NCBI RefSeq assembly: GCF_002849715.1
Contig: NZ_CP018863.1
Coordinates: 186,001-250,000 of the forward strand
Direction of reading: 5' to 3'
Origin: Arthrobacter crystallopoietes
Lineage (GTDB): Bacteria; Actinomycetota; Actinomycetes; Actinomycetales; Micrococcaceae
Length of the DNA: 64,000 bases
Part shown: piece by piece, positions 39,278 through 47,880 of the stretch
Layout of the letters: the number at the start of each line of letters is the position of its first letter
How positions within the stretch are numbered: position 1 is the first letter of the stretch
The notes under the pieces: generated by a model
The model's database searches: none
What the model saw: only the letters and a program-made list of their open reading frames with translations
What the model was told of the DNA's origin: nothing
Made by a program: the position numbers and the translations under genes

Positions 39278-39877
39278 TCACACGACGGAAAAACCGGGTG
39301 GCAGAGCCGTTCGCCCGGTCATTGCCAGCAACAGCAGGCTGCCCTCGCCCCGCGCGGCGGCAATTTCCACCGCCACGTTCATCGCCGCCTTCTCCACGTC
39401 TGAAGACAACGACGCCGGAACGCTGCAGGCGGCAGCCAGATCCAAGCTGTGTACCGCGAGTTCAAAAATTCTTGTCGGCAAGTAGTCGCTGAACCGCCTC
39501 CCGCCTGCAATCGTCTCGATGACGCGGTCCGAGACTAGCGGCACCACATTCTCCAACTGCGCCAGCAGCCGGTCCACGGTCTCAAGGGGCTTCGCTCCCA
39601 GATCCTCCCCGGCCGCGACCGCCCTGGCGGTAATGTCCGGCGAGGAGGTGAAGTCCAGCCCAGAGTAGTATTCGGCGGTGGATCCGACGTCGATATTTAG
39701 AGCCGGCCGGTCCAAATAGGTCAGGACCGTAATCAGCGCACGGCTGGTATGTCCGGCCAACGTTCGCACTGTCCAGTCGCCCAGCCCCGGCTCGTCCCAG
39801 GCACTGTCCGGGATCCCGGCGAGCACCTCGCGGAAATTCCGTGCCGCCTCGAGGTATGTTGCCGCTCCCTGAATCAT
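39278..39877 (-). CDS. Maleylpyruvate isomerase-like (MDMPI_N/DinB-fold) protein
   Basis: A 199-residue member of the mycothiol-dependent maleylpyruvate isomerase-like group: GDWTVRTLAGHTSRAL carries the first metal-binding His motif, and FELAVHSLDLAAAC the second. These proteins use or resemble mycothiol-dependent metalloenzymes; many have no known substrate. It lies 52 bases downstream of the EspG-like gene on the same strand, so it could be on the same transcript, but its family gives no reason to count it as part of that locus. Convergent with the molybdoenzyme gene. Confidence 0.85.
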   Translation of the reverse strand: MIQGAATYLEAARNFREVLAGIPDSAWDEPGLGDWTVRTLAGHTSRALITVLTYLDRPALNIDVGSTAEYYSGLDFTSSPDITARAVAAGEDLGAKPLETVDRLLAQLENVVPLVSDRVIETIAGGRRFSDYLPTRIFELAVHSLDLAAACSVPASLSSDVEKAAMNVAVEIAAARGEGSLLLLAMTGRTALPPGFSVV

Positions 39878-39929
39878 GACCTCATAATGCCATCGTACGG
39901 GAGCCTCCGGGCAGCTGGAGATTGGAATC

Positions 39930-40781
39930 CTACTGTCCCATGCCGTCCACTGCCTGTTCGGGGGCAGTCACTGCCTGGTGGATGAAACGGACCAAGGTAT
40001 CCCAAACGACGGCAGACGGTTCGGGTTCCAGCGTGATGTCGCCGGCTTTGGTTCCTACTCGGTAATGCCCGGCAGATCCGGCGTTCAACCAGCTGTGGCC
40101 CGACTGGGAGCCAGAACGCCGGATATTCCATGCTGTCCAGGGTTGGTGCCACATCCGCAGCCAGGCTCCATCGGCATCGGCCGGGGCAGGTTCCGCCGCC
40201 GAGGCAAGCCGGGCATAAAACTGCTTCTGCTGCAGGGAGCGCAGATCGCCATGCGTAGTCCAGGCGGGCCCGATTGAGCACCACGAGGCGATGGCCATCG
40301 GCAACTGCGCAACCGTGACGAGATCAAGCGCCAGCTGGTTGGGGGCGATACCCATAGTCTCCGCGGCGAACGGAGAGGGGCCGGCCGCTAGTATCGCCAG
40401 TCCGCCTCCCGCCCAGATCTGCATGCCCGTATTCATCTCTTCCCGCTGGGCCGCGATGGATAGACCGAATTCGAACTCGCGCCAAGGCGTTGCGAACGCT
40501 TTTCCCGAGGAAGTCAGTTGCCCCTTCTCATTGGTGTAACCAGAAGCGGACAGCTCGGCGATCTCGTACTTCTTACCGCCCCGCTGGAACCGGCCGACCG
40601 CCCCACTATCCGCAATGGATTCGAACAGCTGGACCGTCCTGGTGTCCAGCACCGGGCCATTCGAGTGGTAGGGCTGTGCCTGCGAAACTCGAGACAAATC
40701 TTCGAGTTTGGCCCCGATGCGCGCCGAAGCGAACTCATCAAGCCGCGGTTCGCGGGGAGCAATACTGTTCAAGCTGTCCAC
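39930..40781 (-). CDS. EspG-like protein of the T7SS-associated cassette (copy 1)
   Basis: About 283 residues, no signal peptide. It is clearly paralogous to the 286-residue protein at 50601-51461: shared blocks are SNGPVLD/SSGPWLS near residue 40, LRMWHQPW/LRLWREPW, and the end GSAGHYRVGTKAGD/GTAGHFLFGVNNDGD with VWDTLVRFIHQAV/LWHTLRDAVEDA. The overall layout resembles EspG-type T7SS chaperones, but only weakly, so treat that name as a hypothesis. I chose GTG 40781, with AAGGAG 10 bases upstream, 4 bases after the preceding stop; an ATG at 40826 would overlap that gene by 41 bases. Confidence 0.72.
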   Translation of the reverse strand: MDSLNSIAPREPRLDEFASARIGAKLEDLSRVSQAQPYHSNGPVLDTRTVQLFESIADSGAVGRFQRGGKKYEIAELSASGYTNEKGQLTSSGKAFATPWREFEFGLSIAAQREEMNTGMQIWAGGGLAILAAGPSPFAAETMGIAPNQLALDLVTVAQLPMAIASWCSIGPAWTTHGDLRSLQQKQFYARLASAAEPAPADADGAWLRMWHQPWTAWNIRRSGSQSGHSWLNAGSAGHYRVGTKAGDITLEPEPSAVVWDTLVRFIHQAVTAPEQAVDGMGQ

Positions 40782-40785
40782 TGCG

Positions 40786-41256
40786 CTATGACTCCTTCTC
40801 GATTCTTCCCCGAAATTCGAGGGCACCGATCATGTAGTCGAACAAGGGCGCCATGCCCACTAGTTGCTCCACCGCGTAGCTTGCAGTAAGCTCCACCGCG
40901 TCGCCGGCTACGAGCCACAGCCACCGGTCCACACAGACGGTTTGGTCCTGTAATTGGTAAACGAACTTCTGTTTTCGCCCCCGGAGGTCTTCTTTAAGCG
41001 CCTCATCATTAGCGATGATGTGAACGTCTTCCCAAACCTTCATGGTCGAGGCCATAGCCGCCGTTGCAAGTTTGGTTAGCGTTGCAACCCCTGCAGGTTC
41101 AACCCGCACTACGAGGTTCGGGCGGAAGACTCCATGCGGAACAGGCGGATGGGCCAGGACCAAGGCTGCTTGCGGGTCTTCCAGCCGTTCCCAACTGCCC
41201 AGACGCGGCAGTGACAAGCGGCCGACGGATTCTGTGGTCCATTCGCCGTCGATCAT
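40786..41256 (-). CDS. LpqN/DUF1795-like protein of the T7SS-associated cassette (copy 1)
   Basis: A 156-residue cytoplasmic-looking protein with the pattern GSWERLEDPQAALVLAHPP, HGVFRPNLVVRVEP and later QTVCVDRWLWLVAGDAVELT. This PsbP/Mog1-like layout is shared with LpqN and DUF1795 proteins, which are often linked to type VII secretion. Its paralogue at 51458-51919 aligns over GWERV, GVFRPSFVV, TVFVRRWILKLESRCLDVIA and the C-terminal FD-M segment. It overlaps the membrane protein gene by ATGA. Whether it acts as chaperone, immunity protein or something else cannot be told from sequence. Confidence 0.72.
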   Translation of the reverse strand: MIDGEWTTESVGRLSLPRLGSWERLEDPQAALVLAHPPVPHGVFRPNLVVRVEPAGVATLTKLATAAMASTMKVWEDVHIIANDEALKEDLRGRKQKFVYQLQDQTVCVDRWLWLVAGDAVELTASYAVEQLVGMAPLFDYMIGALEFRGRIEKES

Positions 41257-41669
41257 GGTTTTTCCTCTTTGAACGCGGAGGCGTCGCCGCCGCCGTCCGG
41301 CTGGCGCCGGTACTCCAGCGAATAGGCGTCTTCACCTCGTTTGATTTCGTCCTCGGTTTCCTTGAGCCATGCGGGCTGCATGAACCGCGGCATCCAGAAA
41401 CAGCCCACCAAACCGATGACCATGCATACGGTGCTCAGCAGCGAGAGTACGCCGGGAAGCACCGGAACGTTCCAGGACAGCCACCAGGAGCCGAACGGAA
41501 GGGTGGCCATCCAGGCCCCGATGTACGTTGCGGCGAGTCCTGGGTGCCCGGGAAGAAAAGCGTCGGCGAAAATCAGTATCGGCCATTTCTTCGTGTACAT
41601 CCCGAGACCACACACCAGCAGAAAAAGCCCAAGTGGCAGGACGAACAGAAGTAGCGCAGGTGAAAACAC
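41253..41669 (-). CDS. Small membrane protein of the T7SS-associated cassette (copy 1)
   Basis: A 138-residue membrane protein with about four helices (SPALLLFVLPLGLFLLVCGL; PILIFADAFL; LAATYIGAWMATLPFGSWW; VLSLLSTVCMVIGLVGCF), followed by a charged cytoplasmic tail. The junction MPRFMQPAWLKETEDE is shared with LPRFMRPEWVRATEQN in the protein at 50204-50572, which establishes the paralogy. GTG start after AGGA. It directly follows the glycine-zipper protein gene (77-base gap) and would be the natural candidate for an immunity protein if that gene encodes a pore former; this is inference. Confidence 0.75.
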   Translation of the reverse strand: MFSPALLLFVLPLGLFLLVCGLGMYTKKWPILIFADAFLPGHPGLAATYIGAWMATLPFGSWWLSWNVPVLPGVLSLLSTVCMVIGLVGCFWMPRFMQPAWLKETEDEIKRGEDAYSLEYRRQPDGGGDASAFKEEKP

Positions 41670-41745
41670 AGGTTCCTAACTCATCGGAGCGGGGGATGAA
41701 CAGCTACTGGACGGAATCACCGTACCGTCCAGCAGGTGGGCAAGG

Positions 41746-43077
41746 TTAGCCGAAAACCGCTTCCCATCCGCCGGAAATCATATCTTTAGCACCGTCGTAG
41801 AGTTCTACGGCTCCGTCCGCTGCCTGATCCTTTATGCTCTTTTCACCCAGCCAATCCGGCAGTTCGACATCTGTTGCATAGGCGACGAACATGCCAACGC
41901 CGAATCCCACAATGGTTCCGACCGGACCGCCAATCGCCGTTCCCACCGCTGCGCCGGTCAAGCCGGCGGCAAAATCGACTGTTGTCTTTGTCGCCGTCTT
42001 GACCGTGGCGACTTCATTGGCGCGGAAATCGCGGTCGTCCTCCGACAGGGAAGGGTTCTGCTGCAGCAGATCGTTGTACTCTTTCGCCCGTTCATCCGCA
42101 AAAGTGACTCCGGCCATGGCCACGCTCAGCGCAGTACCGCCAGCTTTGATGCCTTTTAGACCGTCAGGCAACTGGTACCACGAGGGCGTCTGCGAAGCCG
42201 GAACGTCTGGCTTCCAGTTATTCCGGTTGGCTTTCACCCTCTCTTGATACGCCGGAATGTTCCGGTAGGCTGTTTGATTGACTTCCGGGCGCCAGTCCAT
42301 TTTGGTTCCGTATGTCGTCCGCCAGTATCTCTCTTGCTGGGTGCGGCCGAAGTCCGGGTGCTCCGGATCATGAATACTGATTTCACGCCCATCGATGCGC
42401 AGGAATCTGCTGCCCGCTCTTTCCGCTGCAGTCAATTTGCCCGGGTCGAACGGGGTGAACCGGTATTCCTGCCACGGAACCGGCACTGTCCGGTAGGCCT
42501 CTACCTCAACGGATTTGAACGTGTACAGACTGCCGTAGTTCCCGGCGGCTGCCGGAATCAGCGCGAAATTCGGCCCGGCGAGAGCCCCCATATCGGACTT
42601 CGGGCCGCCGTTGATGGCCATAATGGCAGAGGCACAGGCTATCTCCAGTTCCTGATACTGGTAGACCAGATCCTGGATCCGAAAGTCCAACTGTGCCTCG
42701 GCCAGCGGCAGAACCTCCGAATCAGGGTCCGACGGATCCACGCGGGGCGGGTCGTTCCGGAACGCCTGGACATCCGCCAACAATGTTCGTCGGGTTTCCA
42801 GCAGCCTCTCCACACCGGACGAAAAAGCCTCCAATGCCTTCTTGGCGTCCTCGGCGGCTGTCTTGACGGCCTCCCCGTGCGGAGTGATGTTCCGGAACAC
42901 TGTCAGAACGTCATTTTGCTCAGGCGCTTCGTAATGGCGCTCCAGGAACGACCACGTTGTGGCAACGCTTCCCACCGCGGTGTCGACAGCCGCCCCCTGT
43001 TTCGCGATGGCTCCGGCTGCCGCGTCAATAGCGGAGGGGGCAGGCCAGTCCTGCAGCGGGCTCGTATCCAGTGCCAT
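41746..43077 (-). CDS. Candidate T7SS effector with WXG-like N-terminus and C-terminal glycine zipper
   Basis: A 443-residue protein without signal peptide. Residues 1-190 are predicted helical, with the segment VATTWSFLERHYEAPEQNDV and a long amphipathic stretch typical of WXG/LXG-type T7SS substrates. The middle (about 195-350) is rich in Pro and aromatic residues (AAAGNYGSLYTFKSVEVEAY, DGREISIHDPEHPDFGRTQQ). Residues 375-395 carry Gly at every fourth position, a glycine zipper of six Gly, embedded in a hydrophobic helix. The last 48 residues are amphipathic. ATG at 43077 lies one base after the stop of the small helical gene, so both are translated together. The toxin role is inferred from architecture and gene context. 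Confidence 0.62.
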   Translation of the reverse strand: MALDTSPLQDWPAPSAIDAAAGAIAKQGAAVDTAVGSVATTWSFLERHYEAPEQNDVLTVFRNITPHGEAVKTAAEDAKKALEAFSSGVERLLETRRTLLADVQAFRNDPPRVDPSDPDSEVLPLAEAQLDFRIQDLVYQYQELEIACASAIMAINGGPKSDMGALAGPNFALIPAAAGNYGSLYTFKSVEVEAYRTVPVPWQEYRFTPFDPGKLTAAERAGSRFLRIDGREISIHDPEHPDFGRTQQERYWRTTYGTKMDWRPEVNQTAYRNIPAYQERVKANRNNWKPDVPASQTPSWYQLPDGLKGIKAGGTALSVAMAGVTFADERAKEYNDLLQQNPSLSEDDRDFRANEVATVKTATKTTVDFAAGLTGAAVGTAIGGPVGTIVGFGVGMFVAYATDVELPDWLGEKSIKDQAADGAVELYDGAKDMISGGWEAVFG

Positions 43078-43078
43078 G

Positions 43079-43426
43079 CTACTTTTTCGCGTCCTCGATG
43101 CTGATGTCCGGCAAATCCGTGACCTGTTTCCGACTGTTCTCCGCCATGTCCTCATCACCGATGACGTAGGCGTTGACGGCTCCCCGCACACCGCCTGCCG
43201 CGTTCTCGATCCTCGTGGTGGCGGCCTCGCACTGAATGGCCAGCACATTATTCCAAAGATCGATCAGGGCACTGCCGATCTGGCGGCTCTTGCAGGCCTC
43301 GACGGCGTTATCTACCTCGTCGCTCAGATTGGATCTCTTGGTTGCAATGTCCTCGGCCTCGGTCTCGACGTTGGTCAGGATGCCCTGGCACGCTGCCGGG
43401 TTGATGTCGTATCCATTCAATGCCAT
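43079..43426 (-). CDS. WXG100/ESX-like small helical protein (DUF6507-like)
   Basis: A 115-residue acidic, helical protein beginning MALNGYDINPAACQGILTNV, with a central LWNNV in the WXG turn position and the closing GAVNAYVIGDEDMAENSRKQ, which resembles the C-terminal YxxxD-type export signal of ESX substrates. The D-I-N/D-P-x-x start is what I associate with DUF6507. It would act as a co-secreted partner or chaperone of the 443-residue protein whose gene starts one base after its stop. GGGGAG stands 5 bases before the ATG, a strong ribosome site, so this is the first gene of the unit. Confidence 0.7.
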   Translation of the reverse strand: MALNGYDINPAACQGILTNVETEAEDIATKRSNLSDEVDNAVEACKSRQIGSALIDLWNNVLAIQCEAATTRIENAAGGVRGAVNAYVIGDEDMAENSRKQVTDLPDISIEDAKK

Positions 43427-43544
43427 GAAATCTCCCCGTCGGTGCTTCTCCCGCTGATAGACATTAGCGGAGCTGTTGTACTGCCGCGATGGGGAGAACT
43501 ACCCGTGTCCGACCGACGGCACGCGCTGGTCTAGGCTTGAAAGC

Positions 43545-44807
43545 ATGGCATCCGAGACCTCCGCCGAGAATATTGCTCCCATCCTCACGCCGGAAGGCTG
43601 GGAACTGCTGAACTCCTTGGAGCCTTATTCGGAAGCGGACAGCCTCAAGACCAGCACGGCCCTGCGCAAGGCCGGCCACTCCCCCGAAGTGGTCGCAGCC
43701 GCGCTGACCCAGTCGAAGCTGAGGGCCAAGGCCGCCGCGAAGTTCGGTCCGTTTGCCGAGCAGATGCTGTTTACCAAGGCGGGACTGGAACAGGCAACCC
43801 GGCTCAACATCGCGGCGCTGCATGCACAGCGGTTCGTCCAGGCCGGCGTCGAGCACGTTGCGGACCTTGGCTGCGGTATCGGCGCGGACGCACTCGCGCT
43901 GGCCACGCTGGAACGCAAGGTCACCGCCGTCGAACGTGATGAAACCACGGCCGCGGTGGCCACCATCAACCTCATGCCCTGGGCCAACGCCACCGTCGTT
44001 AACGCCGATGCGGAGCAGGTGGACCTGAACGGCGTCGACGGTGTCTGGCTGGATCCTGCCAGAAGAACGACGACGACGTCCGGCACCACCCGCTTGTTCG
44101 ATCCGGAGGCTTTCTCGCCGCCGCTGTCCTTTGTCGAGAAACTGGCGGACCAGGGACTTCCGGTCGGCGTCAAGATGGGCCCGGGCATTCCGCATGACGC
44201 GCTGCCGGCGGGCTGCGAGGCGCAGTGGGTTTCGGTGGACGGCGACGTGACCGAGGCGACCTTGTGGTTCAACAGCCTGGCCCGGCCGGGTGTGCGGCGG
44301 GCCGCCCTGGTCATCTCGAACGGCGGTTCGGCGGAGCTGACCAGCGACGTGGGCTACGTACCCGCAGAGCAGGATGTGTCCGTTGGACCGGCCGAGGGCT
44401 ACCTGTATGAACCGGACGGCGCGGTGATCCGTGCCGGGCTGGTCGCCGACGTGGCACAGCAGCTCGGCGGGCATCTGCTCGATGAGCACATCGCCTACAT
44501 CTGCGCGCCCGACCTGTTGGAGACCCCGTTCGCCCGCGCCTACAAGGTGCTGGAGGTCCGCCCGTACAACGTCAAGAAGCTCAAGGCGTGGGTGAAGGCC
44601 AGCAGGATCGGCACGCTGGAAATCAAGAAGCGGGGCACCTCGGTCACTCCGGAGGAACTGCGCAAGACCCTGCTCACCGGTTCCGGCAAGGGGCCGAACA
44701 AGGCCACGCTGGTGCTGACCCGCATGGGCGAGGAGCGCGTGGCCATTGTTGTCGAGCCCATCCCGGCAGCCGGCCACCGCAGCCGAAGCCGCAGCGCCCG
44801 GCCGTAG
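43545..44807 (+). CDS. SAM-dependent methyltransferase with THUMP-like C-terminal domain
   Basis: A 420-residue methyltransferase. Motif I reads VEHVADLGCGIGADALALAT (about 95-115), motif II TAVERDE, and an NPPR-like active-site segment appears as VWLDPARRT. The C-terminal 80 residues (RPYNVKKLKAWVKASRIGTL, then EIKKRG) match the THUMP-like domain found at the end of actinobacterial members, implying an RNA substrate. ATG at 43545 is preferred to one 23 codons upstream, whose leader is unrelated. The last 15 residues are Arg/Ser-rich. Convergent with the GH3 gene. Confidence 0.87.
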   Translation: MASETSAENIAPILTPEGWELLNSLEPYSEADSLKTSTALRKAGHSPEVVAAALTQSKLRAKAAAKFGPFAEQMLFTKAGLEQATRLNIAALHAQRFVQAGVEHVADLGCGIGADALALATLERKVTAVERDETTAAVATINLMPWANATVVNADAEQVDLNGVDGVWLDPARRTTTTSGTTRLFDPEAFSPPLSFVEKLADQGLPVGVKMGPGIPHDALPAGCEAQWVSVDGDVTEATLWFNSLARPGVRRAALVISNGGSAELTSDVGYVPAEQDVSVGPAEGYLYEPDGAVIRAGLVADVAQQLGGHLLDEHIAYICAPDLLETPFARAYKVLEVRPYNVKKLKAWVKASRIGTLEIKKRGTSVTPEELRKTLLTGSGKGPNKATLVLTRMGEERVAIVVEPIPAAGHRSRSRSARP

Positions 44808-44875
44808 CCTGCGAGTCTCGCCTCTCGCCCGACCGTAACCTGGGGCCAGCCCCAGCCGGCGGCCTGCGGCCGGTG

Positions 44876-46519
44876 TTACCCGCAGCCGGCGCCGGTTTCG
44901 TATTCGCCGACGTCCACCGGCAGAGTGCCGGGTGCGCCGGCCTCGCCGGTGAGGTAATCCAGCAGCGCCTCGAACGCTGCGGGAGTGTCTCCGTAGAGCG
45001 CCGCCTTCACCTCGGCCGAGGACAGCTCCAACCCCCACGGTGCATCCAGCGAAACAACGAAGTCCCCGGTTCCGCTCTCGGGCCCGGCCAGCAGGGTAAC
45101 CGTGGGTCCCGAGCCTACCGTCAGCCCGCGTGCCTCGGCGGCATCCGCCAGCCGCTGGTTGGCCGCCGGGTCTGCACCCTGGATGGTCAGCGAGCCGTCC
45201 AACTGGTCCTCGCGGGAACACTGTCCGGTCAGGACGGTCAGCGCGGCGGCCGAGGCTTCCTGCGAGTCCTGCGCATGGGTACCGATCTCCGCGAGCGACG
45301 GCGTCTGCGCGATGGACTTCTGCCACAGCTGCATGGTGACTACCCGGGTAGCGGCTTCATCCAGCCGCTCCTCGGCCAATGTGCCATCCTCCACCGCGGC
45401 CAGAATCGCGGCATGCGCGGCATACGGATCGGCCGGCATCAGCAGCAGATCGGCACCGGCGGCGAGCGCCATCGGGGCAGCCTGGCCGCCCGGGTACTGG
45501 TTCTCCACCGCGCCCATGTTCAGCGCATCCGTGATGATGACGCCTTCAAACCCCAGGTCCCGCAACGCCTGGTAACTCGGTGCCGACAGCGACGACGGAA
45601 CACTCGGTTCCAGCGCGGGGACGGCAATGTGGCCCATCATCATCACCGGTGCCCCGGCGTCGATCGCAGCTTTGAACGGCTTCCAGTCCCGCGCCTGCAG
45701 TTCCGCCACGGAGGCGTCCTGCACCGGCAGAGCCAGATGCGAGTCGGTGGTTACGGAGCCATGGCCCGGGAAGTGCTTCACGCTGGGCATGAACCCGGCC
45801 TTCTCGAAGCCCTCCAGCAGCGCCGGGGCCTGCGCCGAGGCCCGCTCCGGGTCGCTGCCCAGTGACCGGGCGCCGATAGTCGGATCCGCCGGTCCGATGG
45901 TCAGGTCCAGTCCCGGCGCGTAGTCCATGGTGAAGCCGAGCGCGGCCAGTTCGGTGGCCATTGCCGCCATGGAGTCCCGCGAGACAGCCTCATCCGCCGC
46001 GGCACCGTAGGTCATGGGCGTGGGCCACTCGGTCAGCGGCGCGCCCAGCCGGGCCACCATGCCGCCTTCCTGGTCCACCGAGATGATTCCGGGCCAGTCC
46101 CGCGCGTTGAACATTGCATCCTGCAGCGCCTTGTTAATCTGCGCCATGGCCGCCACGTCCACCGCGCCGTCCGCGGTCAGCGGGACGTTGTCGCCCATAA
46201 TAATGCTGCCGCCCAGATGCAGTTCATCAATGGCGGCCAACTGCGGTGCCGGATCGGTTCCGGAGTAGAAGGACACCATGACCTGCCCGGCCTTTTCCTC
46301 AAGGCTCATCGCCTCGACGGCGACAGCGGCGTCGTCGGAATGATCTTGGTTCGGCCCCCAGGAAAGCGCGGGCGCTTCGGTGGGCGCGGCAACGGACGAC
46401 GGCGGCGCGGAACTGCTGCCTTCGGGTGCGGGGCCGGGGGCGGTACAGGAGGAAATGAGGAGTGCGGACGTGGCCGCCAACACACCCAGCGCCAGACGCC
46501 GGGAACCGAACTTTTTCAC
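44876..46519 (-). CDS. Glycoside hydrolase family 3 lipoprotein, NagZ-like beta-N-acetylhexosaminidase
   Basis: A 547-residue lipoprotein: the signal peptide ends in LISSC with the Cys near residue 24, then a Pro/Ser/Ala-rich linker. The GH3 domain shows SVDQEGGMVARLG, the KHFPGHGSVTTDSHLALPVQ loop that supplies the His-Asp acid/base dyad of NagZ-type enzymes, and the nucleophile region VIITDALNMGAV. A second C-terminal domain of about 150 residues has a conserved-looking end but no named motif. It would trim N-acetylglucosamine residues, probably in cell-wall turnover. GTG start at 46519 has no strong ribosome site. Divergent from the YbdK-type ligase. Confidence 0.9.
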   Translation of the reverse strand: MKKFGSRRLALGVLAATSALLISSCTAPGPAPEGSSSAPPSSVAAPTEAPALSWGPNQDHSDDAAVAVEAMSLEEKAGQVMVSFYSGTDPAPQLAAIDELHLGGSIIMGDNVPLTADGAVDVAAMAQINKALQDAMFNARDWPGIISVDQEGGMVARLGAPLTEWPTPMTYGAAADEAVSRDSMAAMATELAALGFTMDYAPGLDLTIGPADPTIGARSLGSDPERASAQAPALLEGFEKAGFMPSVKHFPGHGSVTTDSHLALPVQDASVAELQARDWKPFKAAIDAGAPVMMMGHIAVPALEPSVPSSLSAPSYQALRDLGFEGVIITDALNMGAVENQYPGGQAAPMALAAGADLLLMPADPYAAHAAILAAVEDGTLAEERLDEAATRVVTMQLWQKSIAQTPSLAEIGTHAQDSQEASAAALTVLTGQCSREDQLDGSLTIQGADPAANQRLADAAEARGLTVGSGPTVTLLAGPESGTGDFVVSLDAPWGLELSSAEVKAALYGDTPAAFEALLDYLTGEAGAPGTLPVDVGEYETGAGCG

Positions 46520-46629
46520 GTCTTTGACGGTACCACTGCCGTAGAATCTGACTTGGGTTCTCTGCCGCAAGCCGCGTGACGGGAGCACCGCCGGGCACAC
46601 CCGGCAAGCCGCGCAGATCAGGAGTCAGT

Positions 46630-47778
46630 TTGAATATCGAGTTCGCACCGTCCGCCCAGTCCACCCTCGGCGTCGAGTGGGAACTGGCGCTGGTGGACGG
46701 CCGGAGCGGCGAGCTGGTGTCCGCGGCCTCCGAGGTGCTGCGCAACGTCGCGGCCAGGCATCCCGAGCTCAAGGACGACGACGAGCACCCCCATATCAAG
46801 CAGGAGCTGCTGCTGAACACGGTGGAACTGGTGACGGGCATCTGCACGTCGGTGGAACAGGCCAAGGGGGAACTGGATGATGCCCTGACCGCGGTGCGCG
46901 ATGTGACGGATCCGATGGGCGTGGAGCTGTTCTGCGCCGGCAGCCACCCCTTTGCCGCGCCGCGGTCCCAGCCGGTAACGGACAAGGAGCGCTACGCGAA
47001 ACTGATCGACCGGACCCAGTGGTGGGGCCAGCAGATGGTGATCTACGGCGTGCACGTCCACGTGGGCCTGGACCACCGGGACAAGGCTCTGCCCGTGCTG
47101 GACGGCCTGGTCAACTACTTCCCGCACTTCCAGGCGCTGTCCGCATCGTCCCCCTTCTGGGGCGGTGAGGATACCGGTTATGCGTCGCAGCGCGCGCTGA
47201 TGTTCCAGCAGCTGCCGACGGCCGGCCTGCCGTTCCAGTTCCCCGCCTGGGCGAACTACGAGGACTATGTGCAGGACATGTTCAACACCGGAGTGATCGA
47301 TACGCTCAGCGAGATCCGCTGGGACGTCCGCCCGGTCGCCGCGCTGGGCACCATCGAGATGCGCATCTGCGACGGCATGTCCTCGCTGCAGGATGTCGGC
47401 GCCATCGCCGCGCTGACGCAGTGCCTGGTTGACGAGTTCTCCACCGTGCTGGACGACGGCTGGGCCATCCCCACCATGCCGCCGTGGCACGTGCAGGAGA
47501 ACAAGTGGCGCGCGGCCCGGTATGGCATGGAAGCGATTGTCATCCTCGACGGCGCGGGCAAGGAAAAGCTGGTCACCGAGCACCTGCGCGAAGACGTGCT
47601 CAACCGGCTGGAACCGGTGGCGAAGAAGCTCGGCTGCAGCAACGAGCTGGCCGACGTGGAGAAGATCATCGAGCGCGGTGCCGGCTACCAGCGCCAGCGC
47701 CGGATTGCAGCAGAGAACGACGGCGACCTGCGCGCCGTCGTGCTCGATGTTGTCCGGCAGATGCGCGGCGAAGCCTGA
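46630..47778 (+). CDS. Carboxylate-amine ligase, YbdK/GCS2 family
   Basis: A 382-residue glutamate-cysteine ligase type 2 (YbdK) family protein, an ATP-grasp-independent amide ligase. N-terminal TLGVEWELALVDGRSGELV, the acidic HPHIKQELLLNTVELVTGIC and IYGVHVHVGLDHRDKALPVL, and C-terminal GTIEMRICDGMSSLQDVGAI are family signatures. In Actinobacteria such proteins may make a gamma-glutamyl compound, possibly related to ergothioneine or other thiols, but no egt genes are near. TTG at 46630 has AGGAG 5 bases upstream; an ATG 18 codons earlier lacks a site. Confidence 0.9.
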   Translation: MNIEFAPSAQSTLGVEWELALVDGRSGELVSAASEVLRNVAARHPELKDDDEHPHIKQELLLNTVELVTGICTSVEQAKGELDDALTAVRDVTDPMGVELFCAGSHPFAAPRSQPVTDKERYAKLIDRTQWWGQQMVIYGVHVHVGLDHRDKALPVLDGLVNYFPHFQALSASSPFWGGEDTGYASQRALMFQQLPTAGLPFQFPAWANYEDYVQDMFNTGVIDTLSEIRWDVRPVAALGTIEMRICDGMSSLQDVGAIAALTQCLVDEFSTVLDDGWAIPTMPPWHVQENKWRAARYGMEAIVILDGAGKEKLVTEHLREDVLNRLEPVAKKLGCSNELADVEKIIERGAGYQRQRRIAAENDGDLRAVVLDVVRQMRGEA

Positions 47779-47797
47779 CTACCCCCGCCTGCTCATC

Positions 47798-47852
47798 GAG
47801 GAAGCAGATAGCGCCCTTCCCAGGGGCTGGAAAGGGCGTTATCTGCTTCCTC
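47798..47852. terminator. Bidirectional hairpin between ybdK-type gene and tsaD
   Basis: GAGGAAGCAGATA and TATCTGCTTCCTC form a 13-base perfect outer stem, and GCGCCCTTCC and GGAAAGGGCG extend it inside, with one interruption. It lies between convergent genes and probably terminates both. Confidence 0.8.
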
Positions 47853-47880
47853 AATTGAGTCGATTGAGGGGGGTGCGTTG

